Below, one piece after another: positions 8,839 to 16,706 of a stretch of DNA of 64,000 bases. The DNA is taken from positions 1 through 64,000 of the forward strand of contig NZ_JAOQNS010000006.1 of NCBI RefSeq assembly GCF_025961475.1. The letters run 5' to 3'. The DNA is from Rhodobium gokarnense (GTDB lineage: Bacteria > Pseudomonadota > Alphaproteobacteria > Rhizobiales > Rhodobiaceae). The position numbers and the translations under genes were made by a program. Below the pieces are notes generated by a model. It was given only the letters and a program-made list of their open reading frames with translations. It searched no databases and was not told where the DNA came from. The stretch's first letter is position 1. Each line of letters begins with the position of its first letter.

Positions 8839-9093
8839 CTCACTGACTACGCCGAAGCACACAAGAAGCCAGGAGCATCGCGACGGATCGAGGCAATATC
8901 GAGAACCATGTCATTCTCCACCTTCGCCTCCTGGGCAGTGATGAGCGGCCAATCCCCGCGGCGGGTCGGAGAATTGCTCTGCCACAAGTCGGCACAGACA
9001 ACGCTGCTCTATGCCGACCACGCCATGGATGCCTTGCAGTCCTGTAGCGAGCGGACGGCCGATACGTTTCGCAGGATCATTGACCGCAGGTGA
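8839..9093 (+). pseudogene. tyrosine recombinase (phage-type integrase) C-terminal remnant
   Basis: After an in-frame stop at 8836, 84 codons remain open. The product contains TFASWAVMSGQSPRRVGELL followed by CHKSAQTTLLYADHAMDAL, the C-terminal catalytic part of tyrosine recombinases, with the histidine and the nucleophilic tyrosine still present. The preceding LRH box with its catalytic arginine is replaced by unrelated residues, and the N-terminal two thirds of the protein are absent. It cannot be active. Its place beside a tRNA-Phe fragment fits an integrase that once served an element inserted at that tRNA. Confidence 0.75.
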
Positions 9094-9187
9094 TCACCGT
9101 TGCCTGGCCCATGCATCGGACCCTGTGGCAACGTTGCGCCGTTTTTTGGAAATCCGTCGTGCTGCTCGCGCGGTTTGTGATCCTGAC

Positions 9188-10525
9188 TCAGAACGTCACC
9201 CGACTGCGCAGGCCGAACAGCGCAATGAGGTCCTTGTCTGGATTGAGCGCCGGATCGCCGAGAAGCTGAACGCTTGGGGTTACCTGGAAATTCTCTGACA
9301 CCTGAACTCGGTAGAAAACTTCGCCGGTCCATTGATCGTCAAGAGCCGCTTTGAGCGTATGCCTGTTCGGACGTCCCCAGTTGACGCCGACGCCGAGGAG
9401 ATTTCCCGCCGGCGTCGGCATGTAGCCGAACCCGGTGCTGACCGAGGCCTCGTAGAGCCCGCCGCCTTCATGGGCCCAGCCGCCGCGCAGGAACGCCAGC
9501 CATTTGCCGTCGATCAGCTTCGATGCCGACCCGATCACACCCCATCCCCCGGGCGCGCCCGTCCTGGCGATGTCATCCATATGCCAGAATGAAATGTGCG
9601 CGTTGTCGACAAAGAGCAGTTTTCCCCCTCCGGTCAGTCCGATCTCGAACGTCTTGAAGGTGTCGAAATCACTGAAGAACGTTTCAAAGCTCTGGAAGGC
9701 CGAGGTCGGGTCGGCGCTGGCATCGGCAATACCCACGGCCGAGTAGATATGGTCGGTCAGGTAGCCGCCGGCCATCCCGCCGAATGCGCCGTCGGGCAAT
9801 ATCGCGATCGTATTGGCACCGGTGGAAAACACCAGGTTTTGGAAGCCCGACCAGGGACTGCCCAATGCAAAGACGTCGAAATACTCCTTGACGTCGACCA
9901 ACCCGAGACGGGCGACCGCCCGATCTTCAAGGAACCGCTGTTTCCAGTAGAGGGTGGTTGTCCGAAAGCGCTGGTCCGAGAAGACAGGCTGGGTTACTCC
10001 GACATAGCCCGCCGCCAGACCGAGCAATTGCGGAGGGGTGTCCGTGAAGGAATGACGATTCTCCCCCTTGAACTCGATACTTCCGGTGTTTGCGGCACCG
10101 CGGTTGAACAGGGCCCAGGAACCGTAAATGCGGGCGATCCCCGACACCGCCGTCCTGTCGCCAAGGCTGGTGTTGGCCCCGAACCCCACAATCGTGTAAT
10201 CGGCACCGAAGGAGAGCCCGGTCTTCTCCGTAACGGCCGCTTTCCAGGCTTCCCATTCCTGGAGAACATTCCGGTCGAGCAGGTCCTGTTTCTCTTCGCC
10301 GCTGTCCGTCAAAAGCGAATCTGCGGATTCCGGGCCGTTCAGCGGGTGCCCGCTCAGGTTGCCGCCCGCCGATGCCGCGACGGCGGAAGGGGTCGCCTCC
10401 TCCGCAATTGCGGTTTGCGGAGAAAAAACGACCGACGTCAGGGCCAGGGCAACGGCAAAAGTCCAGCCTGGACGCGCCGCAACCCTGGCGCAGACCATGT
10501 CTTGAATTCGTGTGAAGGACGTCAT
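9188..10525 (-). CDS. OprB-family carbohydrate-selective-type porin
   Basis: A 445-aa outer membrane protein with a signal peptide (a basic start, then a hydrophobic stretch ending in AIAEE). The body has alternating beta-strand segments such as TGLSFGADYTIVGFGAN, and the end LIALFGLRSRVTF has the C-terminal aromatic residue of outer membrane barrels. The pattern LNPDKDLIALFGLR is typical of the OprB family (PF04966). Start chosen at ATG 10525, with a GGAAACGGG stretch before it; the frame extends to a GTG at 10561 without a ribosome site. It lies 77 bases downstream of the CoA-pathway operon, in the same direction. Inference: uptake of that pathway's substrate. OprB-type proteins are not confined to sugars. 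Confidence 0.8.
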   Translation of the reverse strand: MTSFTRIQDMVCARVAARPGWTFAVALALTSVVFSPQTAIAEEATPSAVAASAGGNLSGHPLNGPESADSLLTDSGEEKQDLLDRNVLQEWEAWKAAVTEKTGLSFGADYTIVGFGANTSLGDRTAVSGIARIYGSWALFNRGAANTGSIEFKGENRHSFTDTPPQLLGLAAGYVGVTQPVFSDQRFRTTTLYWKQRFLEDRAVARLGLVDVKEYFDVFALGSPWSGFQNLVFSTGANTIAILPDGAFGGMAGGYLTDHIYSAVGIADASADPTSAFQSFETFFSDFDTFKTFEIGLTGGGKLLFVDNAHISFWHMDDIARTGAPGGWGVIGSASKLIDGKWLAFLRGGWAHEGGGLYEASVSTGFGYMPTPAGNLLGVGVNWGRPNRHTLKAALDDQWTGEVFYRVQVSENFQVTPSVQLLGDPALNPDKDLIALFGLRSRVTF

Positions 10526-10602
10526 TTTCCCGTTTCCGTTGCCCATCGGTGCGCCGAACACCTGCGGCGCGCCTGTTCTGACCAGGCGATACAGGCCCGT
10601 GA

Positions 10603-11358
10603 CTATCTGGCTTTCCAGTTCGGAGCCCGCTTTTCAGAAAACGCCAGAGCGCCTTCTTTCGCGTCTTCGGTCCGCATAAGGAAATCAAAGCTTTCCTTTT
10701 CCAGTCGGACCGCCTGAGGCAACGGCATATCGAGGCCCTGCATGACAGTGGTCTTCATCTTTTGGACGGCAAGCGGCGCACTCTTTGCGATTTCATCCGC
10801 GATCTGTGTGCACGTCTCGAGCAACTGATCCTGTGACACCACATGGTTGACGAGGCCCAGGCGATAGGCATCCTGTGCGCCGATGCGCCCTCCGGTGTAG
10901 AGGAGTTCAAGCGCCGGGCCCAAAGGGATCACGCGCGGCAATCTCTGGGTCCCATAGCCGCCCGGAATCCAGCCAAGCCGGATTTCGCCTGCGCCGAAAT
11001 GGGCATCCTCCGTGCAAACCCTGATATCGGCGCCGAGAGCCTGCTCCAGCCCGCCGCCGTTGCAATGGCCCTGTATGGCCGCAATCACTGGCTTGCTCAG
11101 TGTCAGCATGCGCGGATACAGACGATCGACAAATCCCTCGGCATCGGGCGACTTCACCCATCTGACATCCGTTCCGGTGCAGAAGGCCCGCCCCTCGCCA
11201 CTGAGGATGCCCACCCTCAGTTCGGGGTCGTTCTCAAGCTCATCCCATGCATCCGCGATGGCGTTGTATGTCTCGCCGTCACAGGCGTTCATGACTTCAG
11301 GGCGATAGATCCGCACGTGGATGATCCCACGCGATTTTTCGACGATCACTTTTTCCAT
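10603..11358 (-). CDS. enoyl-CoA hydratase/isomerase (crotonase superfamily), both catalytic glutamates present
   Basis: A 251-aa crotonase-fold enzyme. Start at ATG 11358, with AGAGGA before it; an upstream GTG would place the ribosome site inside the gene. The oxyanion-hole segments are seen in GRAFCTGTDV and IQGHCNGGGLE. Both acid-base glutamates of enoyl-CoA hydratase are at the expected places: Glu125 in FGAGEIRLG and Glu151 in ALELLYTG. It would hydrate a 2-enoyl-CoA to a 3-hydroxyacyl-CoA. It is the sixth gene of a minus-strand operon beginning with a class III CoA transferase. CaiD-like carnitinyl-CoA dehydratase is one possible specificity, not proven. Confidence 0.85.
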   Translation of the reverse strand: MEKVIVEKSRGIIHVRIYRPEVMNACDGETYNAIADAWDELENDPELRVGILSGEGRAFCTGTDVRWVKSPDAEGFVDRLYPRMLTLSKPVIAAIQGHCNGGGLEQALGADIRVCTEDAHFGAGEIRLGWIPGGYGTQRLPRVIPLGPALELLYTGGRIGAQDAYRLGLVNHVVSQDQLLETCTQIADEIAKSAPLAVQKMKTTVMQGLDMPLPQAVRLEKESFDFLMRTEDAKEGALAFSEKRAPNWKAR

Positions 11359-11400
11359 GTCTGTTCCTCTCACACGCCAACCGCCGGCTGATGCTTCGGT

Positions 11401-12177
11401 TCAGTATTTCGTAAAATTCGGCTTTCGCTTCTCGGCGAAGGCGGCCATGCCTTCCATCTTGTCGGCGGAGCCGAACAAGGCGTGGGCCAGTCTGCGCTCG
11501 ACCTTTCGGCCCGGGATCAGGGGCACCTCCGCCTGCTGGTTGACGCCTTCCTTGCAGGCCAGCACCGAAAGACGCGGCATAGCGGCGATTTCCTGAGCGA
11601 GCGCCATGGCTTCGTCCATCAGCCTGCCGTCTTCCACGACCTTGGTGATCATCCCGATGCGCTCGGCCTCGGCGGCGTCGAAGCGCTTGCCGGTCAACAC
11701 GTAGTACATCGCCTTGGCCTTGCCGACGGACCGTGTCATGCGCGCCGGTCCTCCGGCGCCCGGGATCACGCCCAAGCCGACCTCGGGCAGCGCAAACTGT
11801 GCCGTGAGGTCGGCGAGGATGATGTCGCACATGAGCGCGATCTCGGTTCCGCCTCCGAAGGCAAAGCCCCTGACGGCGGCGATGATGGGTTTCCGGACCT
11901 CGGCGACCTGGTCCATGTAGTTGGCGAAGTCGTGGAGGTAGGCGGTTTCGAAGGTCTGATCGAGGACATACTTGATGTCAGCGCCGGCGCAGAATGCCTT
12001 CTCCCCGCCAGCCAGGATCATGCAGCCGATGCTGTCGTCGGCATCGAATGCTCTCAGGGCATCCGTGACTTCAATGGCCACGTCCTCGTTCAGTGCATTC
12101 AAAGCCTCGGGACGGTTGAAGGTGACGATACCGACATTCCCCCGACGCTCGGTCTTCATGAATTTAAATTCGGCCAT
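11401..12177 (-). CDS. crotonase-superfamily enzyme with one catalytic glutamate replaced
   Basis: A 258-aa crotonase-fold enzyme. Start at ATG 12177, with AGAGGA upstream; the frame is open further 5' but without a ribosome site. The first catalytic glutamate is present (Glu132 in LPEVGLGVIPG). The position equivalent to the second hydratase glutamate, AMEMVLTG in the classic enzyme, reads AMYYVLTG here (Tyr158). Single-glutamate crotonases include isomerases, hydrolases and dehydratase variants, so hydratase activity should not be assumed. CoA-binding and oxyanion-hole motifs (AFCAGADIKY, GFAFGGGTE) are intact. It is co-transcribed with a second, canonical hydratase 42 bases downstream, which suggests that the two catalyse different steps. 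Confidence 0.8.
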   Translation of the reverse strand: MAEFKFMKTERRGNVGIVTFNRPEALNALNEDVAIEVTDALRAFDADDSIGCMILAGGEKAFCAGADIKYVLDQTFETAYLHDFANYMDQVAEVRKPIIAAVRGFAFGGGTEIALMCDIILADLTAQFALPEVGLGVIPGAGGPARMTRSVGKAKAMYYVLTGKRFDAAEAERIGMITKVVEDGRLMDEAMALAQEIAAMPRLSVLACKEGVNQQAEVPLIPGRKVERRLAHALFGSADKMEGMAAFAEKRKPNFTKY

Positions 12178-12220
12178 TTCTCTCGATCCTCTTTCGGCCT
12201 GCAGAAGTACGATCAGCTGT

Positions 12221-12859
12221 TCAGGCTGCTTTATTGATACCGATTTCGGGGTTTGGGATGAGGCCGAGACCGTCAAATCCGAAGATGATCAACTGAACGG
12301 CCAGCGCGCAAAGCAACAACCCGACGACGCGCAGGAATATCTTGAGAATGGCGGGCGGAATCCTGGAAAAAATCCGATCCGCGGCCAGCAGGAAACCCAG
12401 GTTGAACACCATGATGCCCATGATGATCGCAACGAAGATCGCGGCCTGCGTTGCCCCCTTGAGGGTCGCCTCGATCGCCACGATCGCAACAAGGCCGTGG
12501 GGCGAGGCCATGAGCGGCACCGCGAGCGGAAAGGTTGCGATGTCGAGCGAGGGTGCCGGCGGCGGGACGTCCGACGATTGTTCCTTGTCCTCGCCGAGTA
12601 TCAGTTGAAGGGCAAAGATGAACAGGATTGCCCCGCCGGCGATCAACAGGGCCTCGACGCTGACTTTGAGCCCCGCCAGAATGACCGCACCGAGCAGCGC
12701 GAAAATGACGCAAATCACCGCCGAAACGCTTACGGTCCGGATGGCGATGGCACGTTTCAGCTTGGCATCCGCCGATTTCGTCAGGCCCAGGAATACGAGC
12801 GCGCCGCGCACCGGGCCTATCGTGACGAGCAATAGAACGGTGATATCAATCCAACTCAT
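12221..12859 (-). CDS. MarC-family integral membrane protein
   Basis: A 212-aa protein with about six hydrophobic helices. It begins MSWIDITVLLLVTIGPVRGA, and ASPHGLVAIVA occurs near residue 120; the pattern fits the MarC/UPF0056 family of inner membrane proteins. The molecular function of that family is not established, and the old link to multiple antibiotic resistance was not upheld. It sits inside the CoA-pathway operon, between the acyl-CoA ligase and a crotonase, with short gaps. Location in a catabolic operon makes a role in moving substrate or product across the membrane worth considering, but that is inference only. Confidence 0.8.
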   Translation of the reverse strand: MSWIDITVLLLVTIGPVRGALVFLGLTKSADAKLKRAIAIRTVSVSAVICVIFALLGAVILAGLKVSVEALLIAGGAILFIFALQLILGEDKEQSSDVPPPAPSLDIATFPLAVPLMASPHGLVAIVAIEATLKGATQAAIFVAIIMGIMVFNLGFLLAADRIFSRIPPAILKIFLRVVGLLLCALAVQLIIFGFDGLGLIPNPEIGINKAA

Positions 12860-12919
12860 TGTTTTTGCTCATTTTCAGAGGGTCCGGAAGCGCGCCCGGC
12901 TTGGCGGGCAACACGGCGA

Positions 12920-14512
12920 TCAGTCGGGTTCGATCGGTTTCAGCCGCTCGCGCAGCTTGTTCTTTGCGATCCGATCCAGCGTTGAACGGGGAAAATCGTC
13001 GACGATGTGGACCGACCGCGGCACCTTGAAATCCGCCAGTCGCTCCCGGCAATGGGCGATAATCCGGCGGCTCACGTCTTCTTGCCCGAGGCCTTTGCCG
13101 GCCTCGCTCAGCGTGACGAACGCGGCGGGCACATCGCCCAGCATGTGGTGTTGCTGCGCCACCACCGCGCATTCCATCGCCAGGCCGGTTTCGGCAATGG
13201 CGGTTTCGATCTCCAGAGCCGCCACGTTCTCGCCGCCGACCCGCAACATGTCCTTGTCGCGGTTGACGAAAAACATCCAGCCGTCGCCGTCGATACGGAC
13301 CACGTCGCCCGTATCGAGCGCCCCGGTCGCATCGAATGCCGCCTCGGTCGCCTCGGCGTTGCGGTAGTATTCCTTGAACAGCGAGACGCCTCTTTCCCCG
13401 CGGATATAGAGAAGGCCCTGCTCGCCCGGTCCGGCCGGAATGCCATCCTTCCTGCGGACCTCGACGCCGTAAAACGGCGACGGTCGGCCCATCGTGCCTG
13501 CGGGCCCGGGATGGTCGGGATCGGTGACGATGCAGGACGACAGCGTCTCGGTCATCCCCCACAACGCCATGGTCCGAACGCCGAATTCCTCTTCGGCGTC
13601 CGGCAGGCGCGCCAGCCCCATCAGCACACGGACCTTGTGGTCCGGCACGGGCCGTCCCTTCAATGCCTTGAACGCGAAGGGGATCATCGACACCCAGGTG
13701 ACGCCGTGGGCGGCACAGGCATCCCAGAAGCGCGACGCGGAGAATCTGGGGTGGACGACAACCGTTCCGCCGGACCACAGCGCCGTGAGAAAGGTGATCT
13801 GCGCGTTGGCGTGGAACAGCGGCATGTAGAGCAGGGTCACGTCCTCGCGTCGCAGACGCATGTTCATCGACATGGACTTGCCGGCCCAAAGGCCGTTTGC
13901 GTTCGTCCAGACCGTCGGTTTGGGACGCGACGTGGTACCGGACGTGAACTGGACTGCGAAGTCGCGGCCGGGGTCGGGGGCGAGATGCGGCAGCGGGGCG
14001 TCGGAAAAGACCTCGGCAAAGGGTTCGGCGCCGAAGGTCTTGGCGTCGCCCTGCGGCGAGGGGTCTCCGGCCAGGATCATCCGGGCCTCGTCGCCGCAGG
14101 CCTCGCGGACCATTGCGGCGAGCGACGCCTGGGTGATGGCGCAGGCGGGTTTCATCACCTCGGCGAAGTAGCGCACGTTTTCGGGCACCGACCGCGTATT
14201 GGTCGTTACCGGCACCGCACCCAGATAGGCGCAGCCCAGCCACGCGATCAGGAAATCGGCCGAGTTCTCCAGGTGCATGAGCACGAAGTCCCCGGCGCCC
14301 AGGCCGCGCGCATGCAGGCCGGCGGCAAAGCGTCTGGCGTCCCGCGCCAGTCCGGCATAGGTCCAGCGCCGCGCCTCGCCGTCGAACGGCGCCCAGATGA
14401 CGAAGGTCTTGTCCGGTTGCCGGTCGACCCACTGGTCGAGCAGCCAGATCACGTCCATGCCGCGAAACAGGTCCATGGTCGGGCCGATTTTCAGACCGGT
14501 CGGCTCATTCAT
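12920..14512 (-). CDS. acyl-CoA ligase (AMP-binding, CaiC-like), with Arg at the usual catalytic Lys
   Basis: A 530-aa ANL-superfamily ligase. Start at ATG 14512, with AAGGGGG upstream. The phosphate loop FTSGTTSRPK is at residues 189-198, and WGMTET, DTGD and FVNRDKDMLRVGGENV follow in order. Near the C-terminus the A10 motif reads PRSTLDRIAKNKL: the lysine that contacts acyl-adenylate in PKTATGKI-type motifs is replaced by Arg514. The phosphate loop also has Ser and Pro where Gly is usual. It would activate a carboxylate to its CoA ester, though rate or specificity may differ from family norms. It overlaps no neighbour and lies between MaoC and MarC in the operon. Resemblance to crotonobetaine/carnitine-CoA ligase is by layout, not proof. 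Confidence 0.8.
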   Translation of the reverse strand: MNEPTGLKIGPTMDLFRGMDVIWLLDQWVDRQPDKTFVIWAPFDGEARRWTYAGLARDARRFAAGLHARGLGAGDFVLMHLENSADFLIAWLGCAYLGAVPVTTNTRSVPENVRYFAEVMKPACAITQASLAAMVREACGDEARMILAGDPSPQGDAKTFGAEPFAEVFSDAPLPHLAPDPGRDFAVQFTSGTTSRPKPTVWTNANGLWAGKSMSMNMRLRREDVTLLYMPLFHANAQITFLTALWSGGTVVVHPRFSASRFWDACAAHGVTWVSMIPFAFKALKGRPVPDHKVRVLMGLARLPDAEEEFGVRTMALWGMTETLSSCIVTDPDHPGPAGTMGRPSPFYGVEVRRKDGIPAGPGEQGLLYIRGERGVSLFKEYYRNAEATEAAFDATGALDTGDVVRIDGDGWMFFVNRDKDMLRVGGENVAALEIETAIAETGLAMECAVVAQQHHMLGDVPAAFVTLSEAGKGLGQEDVSRRIIAHCRERLADFKVPRSVHIVDDFPRSTLDRIAKNKLRERLKPIEPD

Positions 14513-14544
14513 GTCCGCCCCCTTGTCGCCGGGATGACCGTCAA

Positions 14545-15012
14545 TCAGTCCAAGGGCGTCCGTCTCAGCGTGTAGAAAACGTGCTCGGCGTAGCAGACGA
14601 CCTCGCCCCGCTGATTGGTCACCGTCTCCGCGTGCGTCATCAGGCCATGGGTCTTGTGTTTGGGGTGATCCTTCTTGTCGATCACCTTCACCGAAGCGGT
14701 GAGCGTATCGCCGGCAAAGACGGGGTGCGGATAGCGGAGTTTGTCGTACCCGTAGGACATCACGTTCGGATTTCTGTCCGAGGCCATGACGATCAGCCCG
14801 GTGCCGACGCAAAAGGACAGGTTGCCGTGGGCAATCGGCTTCTTGAACGGCTGCGTCCTTGCGAATTCCACGTCGACGTGGTGCGGCATCCAGTCTCCGG
14901 AATGCATGGCATGCATGACGATGTCCGTTTCGAAAACGGTTCGGGCACTGGTCGCATCGATTTCGGTATCGCCGACATTGAAGTCTTCGAAATATTTGTA
15001 CTCATGTGACAC
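14545..15012 (-). CDS. MaoC-like hotdog-fold dehydratase
   Basis: A 155-aa protein from GTG 15012, preceded by GGGAG at good spacing; the frame is open further upstream with nothing recognisable. The MaoC hydratase motif is clear: SGDWMPHHVDVEFA, with catalytic Asp40 and His45, then PIAHGNLSFCVGTG. Such proteins hydrate or dehydrate 2-enoyl/3-hydroxyacyl-CoA thioesters. It lies between the CoA transferase and the ligase of the operon. Having a MaoC enzyme and two crotonases in one operon suggests a substrate needing more than one hydration or isomerisation step, such as a branched or mesaconyl-type chain; the sequence does not say which. Confidence 0.8.
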   Translation of the reverse strand: MSHEYKYFEDFNVGDTEIDATSARTVFETDIVMHAMHSGDWMPHHVDVEFARTQPFKKPIAHGNLSFCVGTGLIVMASDRNPNVMSYGYDKLRYPHPVFAGDTLTASVKVIDKKDHPKHKTHGLMTHAETVTNQRGEVVCYAEHVFYTLRRTPLD

Positions 15013-15105
15013 GGCTTCACTCCCATCGAATTGCCGGACAAAGCTGTCCTGTGCCCGTCCCGTTGCAGGACGCGGCCGGTTGATCATTTCGCTGAGCCTT
15101 GTGCC

Positions 15106-16320
15106 CTAGCCTGGCAGGCCTGCCGCCTTCGCCTCGACCATCGCCTTGACGTCCGCCTCGCTGTAGCCGAGCGCCGTCAGCACGGACATGGTGTGTTCGC
15201 CGACCGCCGGCGGGGTCCGGGGCTTGACCTTTTCATACCCCTCGCTGTGGATCTGCATCGGGCTGTCGACGGTGCGGATACCGTCCGCGCCCTCGACCTC
15301 CGGAAAGCAGCCATTGGCGATCATGTGGTCGTCGCTCATGCATTCCGCGGTCGTCTGCGCCACGCCGTAGTTCACGCCGAAATCGCTCAGGCGCTTCCTG
15401 ACGACGTCAAGGTCGTAGGAGCCGACGATGGCCTGCATTTCGTCGTACAGCGCCTTGGCGTTCTGCAGGCGCGACTGCGGCGTCGCGAAACGCTCATCCC
15501 CCTTCAGGTGGTCGGCGCCGAAGGCATCGCGAAGATTCTCGATGTTGTTGGGATTTATTTCCATGATCAGGATGTAGCGACCGTCCTTGGTCCTGAAACG
15601 ACCACCGGATACCGGGTTCGGCCACTCATCGATGTGGAATTTCGGCATCGGCGGCGTGCCGACCAGCGCCGCCTGCATCATGCAGGAATTCGCCCACAGA
15701 CCATTGTGCATCAGCGAGGTCGAAACCTCGGAACCCTTGCCCGTCCGCTCACGGTGGAAAAGTCCGGCCAGGACCGCACCGGCCAGGGTCGCCGCCGTGC
15801 CGAGGTCACCCAGGCCGACCGGCAGGGCGACCGGAGGGCCGTCCTTCGGCCGCAGCTCCTCCATGATCCCGGTCCGGGCATACCATGCGGTCGCGTCAAA
15901 GCCCGGCGCATCCCTGTCGGGGCCGTTCTGACCGAAGCCGTTGATCGAGGCATAGACGATGTTCGGGTTGACCGCCTTGATGTCCTCGTAGGTGTGCTTC
16001 AGGGATTGCTGCACCGGGTGCGGCGAGTTCGTCAGGAAGACATCGGCCGTCGCCGCCAGCTTGTGCAGGACTTCCTGGGCTTCCGGCTTCTTGAGGTTGA
16101 GCGCGATCGACTTCTTGGTGCGGTTCTGGATGTAGGTTGTCCAGGCGACCTTGCTCGGCGGCAGTCCGGGCGTCAGGTGCCCATAGCGCCAGGGATCGCC
16201 GCCGAGCGGCTCGACCTTGATCACCTCTGCGCCGAGATCGGCGAGGATCACGGTCGAGTTCGGCGCCGCCGCCATGGAGGCGACCTCGATCACTCTGATA
16301 CCCTCAAGAATGTTGGCCAT
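15106..16320 (-). CDS. class III CoA transferase (CaiB/BaiF family)
   Basis: A 404-aa family III CoA transferase. It starts MANILEGIRVIEVASMAAAP, the family's usual N-terminus, with LADLGAEVIKVEPLGGDPWR for CoA binding. The nucleophilic aspartate that forms the glutamyl/aspartyl-CoA intermediate is Asp142 in PGFDATAWYARTG. These enzymes pass CoA from one acid to another, as in formyl-CoA, carnitine and bile-acid metabolism. It is the first gene of the operon running down to the porin, and its start faces the amidohydrolase across 386 bases holding a tandem 21-bp repeat. Substrate unknown. Confidence 0.88.
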   Translation of the reverse strand: MANILEGIRVIEVASMAAAPNSTVILADLGAEVIKVEPLGGDPWRYGHLTPGLPPSKVAWTTYIQNRTKKSIALNLKKPEAQEVLHKLAATADVFLTNSPHPVQQSLKHTYEDIKAVNPNIVYASINGFGQNGPDRDAPGFDATAWYARTGIMEELRPKDGPPVALPVGLGDLGTAATLAGAVLAGLFHRERTGKGSEVSTSLMHNGLWANSCMMQAALVGTPPMPKFHIDEWPNPVSGGRFRTKDGRYILIMEINPNNIENLRDAFGADHLKGDERFATPQSRLQNAKALYDEMQAIVGSYDLDVVRKRLSDFGVNYGVAQTTAECMSDDHMIANGCFPEVEGADGIRTVDSPMQIHSEGYEKVKPRTPPAVGEHTMSVLTALGYSEADVKAMVEAKAAGLPG

Positions 16321-16502
16321 CCGGCGTCATCTCCCCCTTTTTGAACCGCTTTCGGCTCTTATCTGTCCGCTGCGAAACTCCGGGTTTCGACGCAGAGCCC
16401 GTTTTGGCTCAAGCACAGGTCTGAAGCCTTCCTGTGGAGCCGAGCGGACAGTTTTGTTGGTGGACGTTACGGCCTTTGTTCCGAAACAGGAACCGAAGTT
16501 GG

Positions 16503-16544
16503 TATGCAGATCTTGTCAAACACTATGCAATTCTTATCAAACCG
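16503..16544. promoter_or_regulatory. tandem 21-bp direct repeat, candidate AraC-type operator
   Basis: Two adjoining 21-base units (16503-16523 and 16524-16544) share TATGCA, two variable bases, then TCTTRTCAAAC, matching at 16 of 21 positions. AraC-family activators typically bind two direct repeats spaced 21 bp, two helical turns. The repeat lies between the divergent CoA-transferase operon (start 16320) and the amidohydrolase (start 16707). An AraC-family gene lies just beyond the amidohydrolase. It could therefore control both directions. Confidence 0.6.
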
Positions 16545-16706
16545 ACCCCGTTGCATATGACAGCAGAAACGAGAGCTAGACCGGGCCGCGTCGGCATGGA
16601 TACTATGAAAAACTGTCACACGTGACCGTGCCAAAGCGGCAAGACAGGCGCGCGTCACGCCGTTGGCGGGCATCTTGGCCAATGCCGGTTCGAACGGAGT
16701 TGTTTC

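Noticed and set aside
9596-10717. A 373-codon open frame on the plus strand.
   Set aside because: It is antisense to the OprB-like porin and part of the hydratase gene, is rich in Arg and Gly and resembles no protein; typical high-GC shadow.
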